Below are positions 47,537 through 58,946 of a stretch of DNA of 64,000 bases, one piece after another; the first letter of the stretch is position 1; the number at the start of each line of letters is the position of its first letter. The notes under the pieces are model-generated. The model searched no databases and had not been told where the DNA came from. It worked only from the letters and a program-made list of their open reading frames with translations. A program made the position numbers and the translations under genes. The stretch is from Daucus carota subsp. sativus (taxonomy: Eukaryota > Streptophyta > Magnoliopsida > Apiales > Apiaceae): NCBI RefSeq assembly GCF_001625215.2, contig NC_030381.2:5419131-5483130 (forward strand). Reading direction: 5' to 3'.

Positions 47537-47931
47537 TGTTAGAGCCAAAGTTCTGCCGGATGCCAAAGCCTGAATATGACCTGAAACAGAGAAGAATGCG
47601 AGGGTTTGTCCCCCCGATTCACCTCCGGTGTGAGAATAAGTTAGTGGCTCTAGGAAGGGTTTAGAGAACTGCAAGCGAGTATGTAAAAGGGTATGTATGA
47701 ATGTGTATAAAATTGTGAATGTCCATTATCCTCGATTTACCTTCTTTATATAGGGGGGAGATGAACCTGAGCTTTGTAACGTTCCCGCCCGATGCGGGAG
47801 GGAAATGATGGTGAGTAAAGGAGGCGGGATTCCCTCGCTCGACCGTTGCAGTAGTAACGTTGGAGTTTAAATGATGGGCTGGACCTGCTTTGGGCCGTAG
47901 TGAAATGGGCCGCAAGGCTTATAACCCAACA
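47537..47931 (-). repeat. 5' LTR (right copy)
   Basis: 395 bp, 99.5 percent identical to the left copy by hand comparison (two substitutions). On the minus strand a TATATAAAG at 47752-47744 is the likely promoter TATA box; the same box is in the left copy at 34212-34204. Confidence 0.95.
47744..47752 (-). promoter_or_regulatory. LTR promoter TATA box
   Basis: TATATAAAG in the 5' LTR, upstream of the primer-binding site and gag-pol. Confidence 0.6.
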
Positions 47932-47936
47932 ATAGT

Positions 47937-49931
47937 TATTCAAAGAAACAAGACTATAATTATTGAATGATATCAAAGCATGATTGAAGTGTGCTACTTT
48001 CAGGATATTATCTAAAAAAATTAATTTTAATGTGTCAACACACTTTTTAGTTAAACTTTCGTTCTTGGAGTTTCTCTTATCAAATTTTTTTTGTCTCAAA
48101 ATCATACAAGGTGTTAACAATCAATTCAGTGTGTGCATATATTGTAATATCAAGACCCTTTTATTCATATAGGGGCCGTTTGAATAAACTTAAAATAAGT
48201 GCTTCTTGATTTAGTAAAGAAGTGAAATAGAATTTACAAACAAATTAGACTTATAACTGATTAAAGTGTTTGGGATAGAAGTAGAAGTCATGAAACAAAA
48301 GTTAACATTCTCAACTTGTTATAATTACTTCATGTCTTTTTACACAAACGATATAAATAAGTGCTTCTAATTTATAAACCGGAAGTCGAGCTTTTAAATT
48401 CGGGCCCCATGAATAGCATGATTAAAAAATCCCATCCCAGTTGTGTAAAAATTTGTACTTAATTTTATGCATATAACACTACTCATCGAATTATATTATC
48501 TTTGATTCGGTAAATGGAAATGGAGTGGAACGAGCGAAAATAAAAAAAATTAAAGGATCGAAAGGACTTTAAAAAAATAAGTAGATGAGATTTGGGTAAA
48601 AAAATATGCTTCTGTCCCTCTCATTTTTTTTATAGTTTTTTCACACTACTCGACACGTATTTTAAGGCGCAATAAAACATAGTTCTATAACTTATTTTTA
48701 ATTTTTTTTTTATAAAAATCTAAACATCAAATTTTTATTTAGAAGAAAAAATATTTCAAAATAATTTATCGAACTACGTTTTACAAGAGTATTAGAATGT
48801 GTGCCGAACCTCGTCCCCCAATTTAAACAAATGAGGGGGACGGAGGGAGTAGAGTATTTTTTTTTTTTTTCAGTTTAGAGTTGTAGTTAAGGTTGATAAG
48901 AAGTGATGGAGCGAATGAAATTATTAATATTTAACTAAATATAATTAAATTATATTTTGTTAAATCCAATTAAGTCATCAAGGTGAAGGATGGCAAAAAG
49001 TTCTATCTAAAGTTTGATTTCATAATAGAAAATTATTTTCTATATTTAGAAATATAAAAGTGTTTACTGAAAAATACATATGATATTGGCCTAATTGCTA
49101 AACATTTTTTGATAAAATATAAAACTCAAAAATGACTTTAAGGAAGATAAAAATAAAACCTCAACGCATTATAGGAACAGAAACCTGGTGCATTTTTTCA
49201 TTTTCTCATAAACCTGGTGCATTTGTACAAATTAAACTTGGATAAATATTCCTGTAAAAAACAGCTTTAATATACTGAAATGAGTGGTTCGCCGCAAATT
49301 TAGGAAGAATGGAGACGAAAAACACATGAATATACATACTCTCGGTCTTTTTCCGGTCGTCAACTATTAGTTTTTAATGATCAAATTGATTATTTCTTTT
49401 TCAAAGATTACGGAATTTTTTTTATTCTTTTAAGAAAAAGTTGAAAATTGTATTTTAAAATAAATTGCATCTACTTTATAATGATATCTTTTAAATATTT
49501 TTTTAAAAAATATAATATATATAAATAATTAGAATTTGATTATTAAAATTTAAAACTAGATAACTAAAAAAAGACCGATAGAATAAATAATAAGTGGCGA
49601 GGACAATTAGTTGACCATACATGATGTACGACATTGAGTTATTGAGCGCAAATATTGGCGGATGAATAGTTTAAATTTGTACCGTAAGTGGTGGCTTTTT
49701 ATTTTGGAGAGAAACATTAAAATAGCTACGGAAATGACTAAACGAATAAAGCATGTTGGCACATAAAAGGAAAATATTTATTTCGTATTACATTAATATG
49801 CACCTATATCTATTTACTTTAATGCCACCTGATTAATAGAAGGTTCATTTGTAAAAATTTAGGTGGACTCGTGTTGGCATTCTCAAGTTGTATTTGAGGA
49901 GGCTCCATATTGGCATCCTCCATTTTTTTAA
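47937..49931. other. Intergenic, repeat-rich
   Basis: Contains a GGGGCCGTTTGA-type repeat at 48173-48408 and a Stowaway-like MITE at 48606-48849 (right end GGGGGACGGAGGGAG-TA, left end degenerate). The rest is AT-rich without genes. Confidence 0.5.
48606..48849. mobile_element. Stowaway-like MITE, degenerate left end
   Basis: The right end GGGACGGAGGGAG is followed by TA; the left end TGCTTCTGTCCCTCTC is a decayed partner, preceded by TA. The interior ACACGTATTTTAAGG words match other copies in the window (40128, 58238, 58473). Confidence 0.65.
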
Positions 49932-51294
49932 ACTAGTTGAGAAGCCGCGCGTTGCGGCGGCCTATAAAAATTATATCAATAATTCAATATTAATATATGT
50001 AGAATATAATAATTTTGTGATTGTCTATAAAAGGTATATTAATGATTAAAAAATAATATTTGTAAGATAAAATAAGTTTTATATTATAAAAATCATGATG
50101 TAATACCAATACTAATATATAAAATCGTAAAATTGGATTATAATTCATGGTGAAAAAATGAAAATAAATTCCTACATGTAATTAACAATTTAAAGCACGA
50201 CGAATCTTAATTTTATTTGCGTTTTTTTATTAAAAGTAATCATGTCCTTACATTGTCACCTTCCTCCAATTTTTTTGGATTGATTGTGCACAAAAACATC
50301 TCACTTAAATCCGTGAGATAGCGGTCTATAACCACCCTCGCTTGTAACAACCTTTATTTTTTAATAAAAGTTGCTTGAACGGAGCAAACAGATAATGCAT
50401 GAATAATATTTTCCTGTGTACAAAGTAAATCATATAAAAATTAACAACAACAAACATGTCCGATGAACAAAACAAATATTATAAAAGAATAACCAAAAAA
50501 CATACATCACTAATAGTTAATTTTAATTGATATCATCCATCAATATCATGTCAAGATTATATTTTTCTCCCGTGTTTGGATTTGTCAACTCCCACATAGC
50601 GGTCTATAACTACCTTTACTTGCAACAACCTTTATTTTTTTAAATGCCGTATAAATAGCCTCCAATTATCGTTGCAGAAGAACGGCACCACCGAGTTAGA
50701 AATCGAGCAAGAGAACTATATATCACCGAAGAGAGGTAGCGTTGTGGTATTGAGAGAGAGTAGGTTGTGTTTAGATGATCCAAAATCCTAGAACCTATAG
50801 GGTTATTTATAGGTGCAGAGAGACTTGTGTGCTACTCTTTCCCATAATTAAATAATCTGAAACAAAATTATATTAAAACTTTCAAGCTGCTATATTCCAT
50901 AAATAATCTAACACAAAATCAGATTCTGAAACTTGCTTCTAATATATCCGAAACTAAAAAAGGTAGTTCTAATTTTTGATATTTTTATCCAAAAATTCCA
51001 GAAAATTAGAAAAATAGAACGGAGCGATGTGAGAGACGCCACCTACAAGCCCCTCGTTTCTCTTTTATATAGAAACAAAATCAGATTAAAACTTTCAAGC
51101 TACTATATTCCATAAATAATCTGAAACAAAATCAGATTCTGAAACTTGCTTCTAATATATCCGAAACTAAAAAAGGTAATTCTAATTTTTGATATTTTTC
51201 ATCCAAAAATTTCAGAAAATTAGAAAAATCGAACGGAGCGATGCGAGAGGCGCCACCTACACGCCCTCGCTTCTCCTTTATATAAGTATATTGA
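49932..51294 (-). mobile_element. Candidate non-autonomous Helitron
   Basis: Read on the minus strand it starts TCAATATACTTATATAAAGG and ends with a GC-rich hairpin (GCCGC, loop, GCGGC), then TTCTCAACTAGT. TC at the 5' end, CTAGT at the 3' end, a hairpin about 12 bases before the end, and insertion between A and T without duplication are the Helitron marks. A second TC start is possible at 51312 because AAGTATATTGAT is repeated. No Rep/helicase. Two 210 bp direct repeats lie near its 5' end. Confidence 0.6.
50872..51288. repeat. Two direct repeats of about 210 bp
   Basis: 50872-51083 and 51085-51288 share ATTAAAACTTTCAAGCT at the start and CGCCACCTACA near the end, about 90 percent alike by eye. 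They lie within the candidate Helitron. Confidence 0.8.
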
Positions 51295-51515
51295 TTTATA
51301 TAAGTATATTGATAGTATAAAAACTAATGGACTTTAAGAGATGATCAAACAACAATTGTTCAAGTCGATTTATAAATAGAATATGTCTAATGCATTGGAT
51401 AAAACAATTTGATAAGATATATTAATTTTGATTACGTTGAATCTGTGAGTTAGAATAAATTTATCATAAAATTTTTATATTTTGATAATAATATATTCAT
51501 AAAACTATTACTAAA

Positions 51516-51834
51516 AGGGTTTTTGTCCATGACAATCGATTGTCATGGAGGTCTTGTCCAACACACAGTTCCATTACTATCAGATCTGTATTTCAAGGGT
51601 TGAGATTGAAACCTGTTTTTTTTAAGTATCTGCTATAATTTTTCGCGGATAGGGAAAGTTTCTATCCGCGGAAATTTTCCGAGGATAGGAACTTTCCCTA
51701 TCCGTGGAAAATTATAGCAGATATTTAAAAAAACAAAATTTTAATCTGGGCCCTTGAAAAAGAGATCCGACGACCTTGGAAGTGTGTGTTAAATAATCTG
51801 TCGTTGATAACCAGTTATCAGGACCAGGACCCTT
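51516..51834. mobile_element. Small foldback element with strong central hairpin
   Basis: Outer ends AGGGTTTTTGTCC and GGACCAGGACCCT are inverted. The core 51628-51722 is a near-perfect hairpin with arms of about 48 bp (ATCTGCTATAATTTT... and its complement). No coding capacity. Possible target duplication CTAAA on both sides is weak. Confidence 0.6.
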
Positions 51835-53714
51835 GCTAAATATATCACTCCCTTCTCTCGTTGGAGTTGGTTTTACTAATAAAAATTCCGCTTTTCAGCA
51901 AAAAGTAAACAGAAATTGTCGTCCGGTCCTCATGATCACAAGTTATTCTAGACTAAGAAGTGGACCTTGGAGTAAGTCCAATGGTGCAAAGCAGGTGTTA
52001 TTACTATAATATAACATTCACAATTTCACATAAAAAAATTCAAACTCTAATTAGATGCTAATCCGATTCATAATTGTTGAGATTTATTCTCATTATAAAA
52101 AAAAAGGGATATAACAAGTATAGATGGTGCTATAATTGTCAGATAAGAATGGAAGTGACAAAATGCATTAATAAAGTAATAGTAACATATATAATTATGT
52201 ATTTTAAGATTGTGTAATTAGAATATAGTTTTATTTGGATATGTTTGATCCTATTTTGTATTTATCATTGGATCATAAGACCTATTTTAGCATCAAAAAT
52301 AATATTTTGGTTTCAAATTACGTAGAAGATAAATGTGTGTGTGACTATGACTGCTAAAATCTTATATCAAATATATTATTTATTTATTAATTTTTTTGTA
52401 ACATCATAATATAAGTATATCTATTGTTGGATCATCAAAAAAAATTGAAAAAAATTTAAAGCTCGATTTGATACCAGACGTGTGAAATTATAGTGAATAG
52501 TGATATCACCAGTTGTTAAAATCTTATTTCAAAGATATCGTTTGTTTTTTAATATTTTTATAAAATTATTAATTATATAAATCATAATATCTGTACGGTT
52601 GGATCATCAAAAAAATTTTAAGAATAAAATTGATCACCAATTCGGGACCAAACTTGTTTTGAGTGATTTTTTTTTTTAAATTTAAATTTTCATGAACGAA
52701 TCGATCGCTTTGAACTTGTTTTGACTTGAATTATTCGCGAACAAATCGAACTTGACTCGGTTCATAACAAACTTAAGTTCGGACAATAAAAAATATCTAA
52801 AATAATAATTAAATTTGAAATATAAATGCTAATTTATATGTATTTAAGTTTGTCTATTCGAAAATTGGAATGCACTAATGCTAAATATAAGTATATAACC
52901 GACAAATAAAATCTATAATCCCATTAAGACGAATTTTTAAAGGTACTCCTTCAGTCCACGCCCCCGTGGTATATAATATGGACGGGGACGTGGCACACAT
53001 TTTAATACTTAAATAAAATATAGTTTCGCACTTTATTTTTAAAACTTTCTTTTTTTATATAAAAATATAATATTGATATTATAAAAAATTAATAATTTTA
53101 AAAATAAATTATAAAATTATATCTTATTAAAGTCTTAAAATATGTGTTGAGCATTGAAAAAACATATACAATTGAATAAGATACCTAAAATGTACTAATT
53201 ATGGTGGTGTTTGGCCACGGCTTAAGAGCGGGCTTCTGAGTTTATAAGTTAGAATCACTTATTTCGCACTGTTTATGTAATAAGTCAAGAAGTACTTAAA
53301 GCTGAGAATGATAGTTTTTGTTTCACGGTATATGCTCCTTTCCAAAATATTTTAATCAAAGTTTTAACTTGCTTCTAATTTTTATTTATTTTTTATATTA
53401 AGAAAGAAACACTTATTTTAAGCTCAATCAAACCAAACGTACACATATCAACATGAACAAAGGTAAGTGGTACACCAAACGCATTGTTAAATGAAGACCC
53501 TTGTGAGCTACCGGCTGCCCTATGCACAAGATATTCGAAGGGAACGACCACATTGATTGTGTACTTGTTAGCGAATAAATGAGAAACGACCCACAACGTC
53601 AATGTGCATTGACTGTACCAAAACTAACTGCCAACTTCGTATCTTTCTGGATCTTGTCTTCTCAGCCAATTTGCTTTATCCAAAATATCACTTCTTTGCT
53701 TAAATCTCCTCTGA
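51835..53714. other. Intergenic, repeat-rich
   Basis: Contains a decayed Stowaway-like left end near 52946 (CTCCTTCAGTCC after TA) and a GGTGTTTGGCC-type repeat at 53206-53437. No gene recognised. Confidence 0.4.
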
Positions 53715-55003
53715 GTTACGACCAGGAACGGTGTTACAGATCACGCACCGTCGCTTAGGCTTATCGAACTATGAATTGAAGAATTCATTTCAGAGTGTGA
53801 ATTTTCATGCTGTGCTTTAATATTAAAATAAAAATATTGCGAGAGAATTAAAGCCCATGATCAAGAAAAACGTATAAAATTAGACGGGGGATGTTAGTTA
53901 AGTTTTTGAATGGGAGAAAGACAACTATTTGTAGTAAATCTTTGATTAAGTACTCGGAGGAAGTTTTCGGTGAAAGTTCTCAAATCATTTCTTGATATGA
54001 TTTTTCACAAAAAATTCTTGAAAATTTTCTCAAGAATCTATCAAATAAATATTTGAGAAAATTTTCCATCATATTTTCCCGAAATTTTTTACTATAATTC
54101 GGAAAGAATTCCGAATTTTTTTTGAAATTTTTTCGTCAGAAAAAGTCTATGAGAATTTTCATAATTTTCAGAGGAAGTTTCTGAAAAATGTTCGGAAGAA
54201 CTGTTTTCAAAATATTTCTGAAGTAATATTTCAAATTACTTGACAAACTTCTATCAAAAATGAAATTTAACTCACAAATTAAATATCGAGCCGAGTCAAA
54301 TAATGTCAACTTAAATTCGAATCACTAAATTACTACAGATCACTAAGTTACGACCAGGAACGGTGTTACAGATCACGCACCGTCGCTCAGGCTTATCGAA
54401 GTATGGATTGAAGAATTCAATTCAGAGTGTGAATTTTCATGCTGTGCTTTAATATTAAAATAAAAATATTGCTTCTTCATTTCAGAGTGTGAATTTTCAT
54501 GCTGTGCTTTAATATTAAAATAAAAATATTGTGAGAGAATTAAAATGCATAGTAAAAAAACGTATAAAATTAAATGAAAAAGAATAAATGTTAGTTAAGT
54601 TTTCAAATGAAAGGAAGACCAACTATTTGTAGTAGATATTTCATTAAGTACTCTGAGGAAGTTTTCAGTGAAAGTTATCAAATCATTTCTTGATATGATT
54701 TTTTTCACAAAAAATTCGAGAAAATTTTCTCAAGAATCTATCAAAGAAATATTTAAGAAAATTTTCCATCATATTTTTCAGAAAAATTTTACTATAATTT
54801 GGAAGTAATTTTTTTGTCAGAAAGTCTATCAAAATTTTCATAATTTTTCAGAGAAATTCCTGAAAAATGTTCAGAAAAACTGTTTTCAAAATATTTCTGA
54901 AGTAAAATTTTCAAATTACTTAACAAACCTCTATCAAAAATGAAATTTAACTCACAAATTAAATATCGAGCCGAGTCAAATAATGTCAACTTAAATTCGA
55001 ATC
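53715..55003. repeat. Direct duplication of about 640 bp
   Basis: Copy 1 is 53715-54328 and copy 2 is 54347-55003; both start GTTACGACCAGGAACGGTG and end near TTAAATTCGAATC. Copy 2 also contains a local duplication of about 55 bp (54423-54476 and 54483-54532). The interior is rich in GAAAATTTTC words. No gene. Confidence 0.85.
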
Positions 55004-55422
55004 GCAAGTTATCATCCTCATGTCACATGATAAACCCAACCCAATATGAGCGTGCGGTTCATACCTGATGTTCCAGACCAAACCACCGACGCTCGAAAAG
55101 TACATACGATGCGAGATGTAACAAATCTAACGGTGAACACATATAAATGCATCGCGTAAAGAAAAAGATAATGCTAAGAAAATCAAAAAATTGTCACAGG
55201 GCTAGTACTGTAGGCCGAGGTGGGGAGCACCACCGGAGAAGGGGCGGTGGGTACGATCACAAACGAGTAAAGTAGATATTTCTAATGGTCCACTTACTTG
55301 CAACATTAACAATTCAAGCACATACACTCTTGTCGGACCACTGCACTTTCCTCTCTATTTTACCACTTGCTTCTAACATTAATCTTTTGGACCGTCACGC
55401 TACTTAATTTATATTAATATTA
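55004..55422. other. Intergenic DNA
   Basis: No gene or repeat recognised. Confidence 0.4.
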
Positions 55423-55432
55423 TATTGAAAAG

Positions 55433-55987
55433 GGGTTAATTATCTAATTGGTCACCGAAGTGGGCATAATGTATCAAGTTGGTCACTGAACTCAAAACAA
55501 TATCAAAATGGTCATTGAAGTGGCCATAAACATCAAACAAGTACCTTAAAATATGAATTCAAGCAATAAAAATATTATTTGTAAAGTTTTACACGTTATT
55601 TTTGAATGTTACCAAAACCAAGTAAAAGGTTATGACTTCTAATATTTATAATAATATATTTAGATTTTATGAAGCTTTTATTATTATTTATTTTTAAATA
55701 AAACAAAGAAAATAACTATATAATAAAATATAAATAATAAATAAACTTGATAAAATATAAATATATTATTTTAAATACTAGAAGTCATAACCTTATAGTT
55801 GGTTATGGTAACATTTAAAAATAATGTGTAAAACTTTATAAATAATATTTTTATTACTTGAACTTATATTTTATGATACTTGTTTGATATTTATGGCCAC
55901 TTCAGTGACCATTTTGATACCGTTTTGAGTTCAGTGACCAACTTGATACATTAAGCCCACTTCAGTGACCAACTTGATAATTAACCC
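55433..55987. mobile_element. Foldback Mutator-type MITE, copy A2
   Basis: 555 bp, closely similar to copy A1 at 9534-10087, with the same ends GGGTTAATTATC and GATAATTAACCC. Perfect 10 bp target duplication TATTGAAAAG at 55423-55432 and 55988-55997. The right duplication includes the first base of the next element. Confidence 0.9.
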
Positions 55988-55996
55988 TATTGAAAA

Positions 55997-56882
55997 GGGA
56001 AAATAGATTTTTTTGCCACTCAACTTATAGCGTTTTTAAAAACTTACCACCTAACTATTTTTTTTCTTTTTTCAGTCACTAATGTTAGGTTTGGTTTTAT
56101 TTTTAGCCACCAACTTAGGTTCGGATTTGATTACTAGCATTATGATAATTTTTTGTACCATCGTTTATACATATTGATAGTATGTAATATTTTAATGATG
56201 TGTTGTATGTTTATATCTTTATATATAGTAATAATAATATAAAATAAGCCGATGAAAAATTAAAATCAGGAAAAATCGTAATTAGATTCTAAAAATTTAA
56301 TAATCCATATATATGAAATCAATGACTTTAAACAATTCACCCTCTCTCATAAGATAAAGTGTAATTGAGTGATATGACGCATCATCCTTCGCTATTAAAG
56401 TTTCAATCGACTAGCTCAGTCTAAGATCTCTCTTAAATTTATCTTCAAAAGTTTTAATAACTTTATCTTATCACAATTTTCAAGATAAATAAATAGAGAG
56501 GAAAACTTAATTTTTAATGATTGTCCTCCATATATAAAGATACAAACATATATCAAATCATCAAAATATTACAGACTACCACTATATTTTAACAATGCTA
56601 CACATAAAATGTAATGCTAATAATCAAATCCGAACCTAACTTCAGTGACAAAAAAAGCTGAATCTATCGCTAGTGAGTAAAATAAAAAAATTATAGTTGA
56701 ATGGTTAGTTTCTAAAGACGCAATAAGTTTAGTGATAAAAAAATTATAATAATACTAGAACCTAAGTTGGTGGCTAAAAAAAAACCAAACCTAACATTAG
56801 TGAGTAAAAGGAAAAAAAATTTAGTTGGGTGGTAAGTTTCCAAAAGCACAATAAGTTGAGTGGCAAAAAAATCTATTTTCCC
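55997..56882. mobile_element. Foldback Mutator-type MITE, family D, abutting A2
   Basis: 886 bp with ends GGGAAAATAGATTTTTTTGC and its complement ending CTATTTTCCC, and a 9 bp target duplication TATTGAAAA at 55988-55996 and 56883-56891. The halves are imperfect inverted repeats with words like CCAACTTAGGTT. No coding capacity. Confidence 0.85.
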
Positions 56883-56891
56883 TATTGAAAA

Positions 56892-58237
56892 CTATACTCA
56901 AAAACAATTTACAATGAAATTTAATGAATATTCACCCCTACAAAATCCTGAATTTTGCAATTAATCCTCGTTATATTTTTGAGAAATTTCTAAAAATATC
57001 CAACTTTTCAAAAAAAAAAAAATCCAAAAATACTGTCGCAACACTGGTTGAGAATAACTGATTTTCAGAAAATCTATAAAAATAGTCATTTTTCAATCTT
57101 TTTTCCAAATATATTGTCACAATCACGTATGAGGTTGCGTTAAAAGTAGTTGATTTTCAGTAGTTTAGGCTGCACGTATATTTTTGAAAAAATCATAATT
57201 TTTATTAATTTAGAAATATTTAATAGCAACAAAGTAAAAAAACAAAATTATAAATTGATCATAACAATTTCATTTTCAATTCTCTTTAAAATATGAATTC
57301 CACAATTATCCGGCTAATTTTACGTAAAAATATGCGAAACACATGATTAGAGGTGACATGAGCATGAAGTTATGGTAAAAATACAATAATACAAACATCA
57401 TAGTGTCGGACTATCATTTGCAACATCAACATTATTTTAATTATTTGTTGCTCTTCACGTCTAATCCCATCTTTACATTGACAACAACTTGGTTCTTTAA
57501 TCATGTAATTACTTCTTTAATTATTGCGTTAGTTAGATTCCTTTGGTTAATTTATTTGCATTACGTGATTTTAATAGTTCCGATTTGTCTGATGGTGAAG
57601 TTCAATGGATAGATAGAGGGGAATATGTCTTAAAGCAAATTTCTTATTTTATCGAGTGTACTTTCTAGATTGATTTATTTAAAAATACAGATCTTTGTTT
57701 TGTTTCGAATTTTATAATTGGGATTAGGCCACAATGCGGTTGCGTCCAATTGATTACATTAGTGGTTGATAATCATGCTTATTGGGATCTAAATTTTTAA
57801 TTAGTATAATTCCATGCCATGTTTTTAACTTTATTTAGTTTGTTTGCCACTCGAGAATTAATTTGATGGTGACGTTTGCTTTACTTATTTTGGTTAACAC
57901 TGCATGCATGATTATTAAGCGTTAAAAAACAATTAAATATAATCAATCATCAAGTGGTTGTTGGTTGATTAAGGTTGTTAAAGTTCCTATTTTTTGCCTT
58001 TATATAAAATAAATTGGTTGGTTAGAATTAAGAAAAAAAAATAGATATTTGTTATTCTCTATCGAATTTGAGTCGTGTTCATTTTAATTTTCAAACAAAA
58101 TTAATTAGTAATAATATATTAAAGAGATGGATACATCATACATCAAACAAATACCACGACCACCACAAAAATATCTTTTTATTAGAAGAAATAAAACTAT
58201 ACTCTAAAAAAGATCCCAAATCTGATTTGTAAACTTA
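56892..58237. other. AT-rich intergenic DNA
   Basis: No gene recognised; a 69-codon frame at 57403 has no known domain. Confidence 0.4.
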
Positions 58238-58590
58238 TTCCTTCTGTCCTCGTGCCTTCTTTATTTCGGGACTTCTTCATAGTTCCTGTAATTATTTCAA
58301 CATTTTTCTTAATGAAAATTTAATTTTCAAATATTTATATCAGGAAAGAAAATTTTAAATATAATTAATGAAACTACTATATTTTTACTTACATATTGAA
58401 ATGCGTGTTGAGTATGAAAGAAAATTATAAAAAAAATATGAGAGGGACGGGAGAGTATATAATAAATTATTACTCCCAATGTCCCTCTCATTTCTTCATC
58501 TTTTTTTTTACATTACTCGACACGTATAAAACACTGTTTTTTAATCTTTATTGTGAATTTTTTTTTTTTTATATAAAAATTTGTTAAGAT
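58238..58590. mobile_element. Two decayed Stowaway-like MITEs in a row
   Basis: The first spans 58238-58455 (ends TTCCTTCTGTCC and GGGACGGGAGAG, TA on both sides). A second left end CTCCCAATGTCCC starts at 58473 after TA and fades out near 58590. Confidence 0.55.
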
Positions 58591-58946
58591 TAAATATAAA
58601 TAATGTAGATAGACAGAGGATATATCCATCGAGGTTCTTCTGATTCATGGTCTTCAAAGTGCGCGGTTCGCAGATAAAAAAATAGTTACTCTATGAAATT
58701 AAGAATCTCCTCCGCCGACACTGGGCTGTGTTGGTTTTGCAACATGTTACATATTCCGTTTAAAGAGAATTTAACTTTCTTGTCTCGGTCAATATTTTAA
58801 CTAAAAATCACATGTACGAACCTGCCCAAGTACAATGACTGCTAAACATGAGATTAAATTGTACTGTAGCAATTAATGAGATGAGGACCTTGGAGCAAAC
58901 TGTCACAGGATTAGTTGATCCATCAAATTACAACAGGAACAGGACT
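58591..58946. other. Intergenic DNA
   Basis: No gene recognised. A short frame at 58848-59030 runs into the duplicated segment and shows no domain. Confidence 0.35.

Larger units (their letters stand above)
33997..47931 (-). mobile_element. Ty3/gypsy LTR retrotransposon, Tat lineage, nearly intact
   Basis: Minus-strand element with 395 bp LTRs at both ends, a 5 bp target duplication ATAGT (33992-33996 and 47932-47936), a primer-binding site next to the right LTR and an uninterrupted gag-pol. Pol has the order protease, reverse transcriptase, RNase H, a second RNase H, integrase, and no chromodomain, which places it in the Tat branch. Between pol and the 3' LTR it carries an antisense gene. 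Without the inserted CACTA transposon (36459-40789) the element is about 9.6 kb. The LTRs differ at two positions, so the insertion is recent. Confidence 0.93.

Noticed and set aside
42082..47664. Many plus- and minus-strand frames of 60-190 codons overlapping gag-pol
   Set aside because: They are shadow frames of the 1813-codon gag-pol or of the LTR; none shows a domain of its own.
33997..47931. The idea that the antisense gene is a normal host gene
   Set aside because: It lies wholly within the LTR and target-duplication borders of one element and resembles a domain known from plant retroelements.
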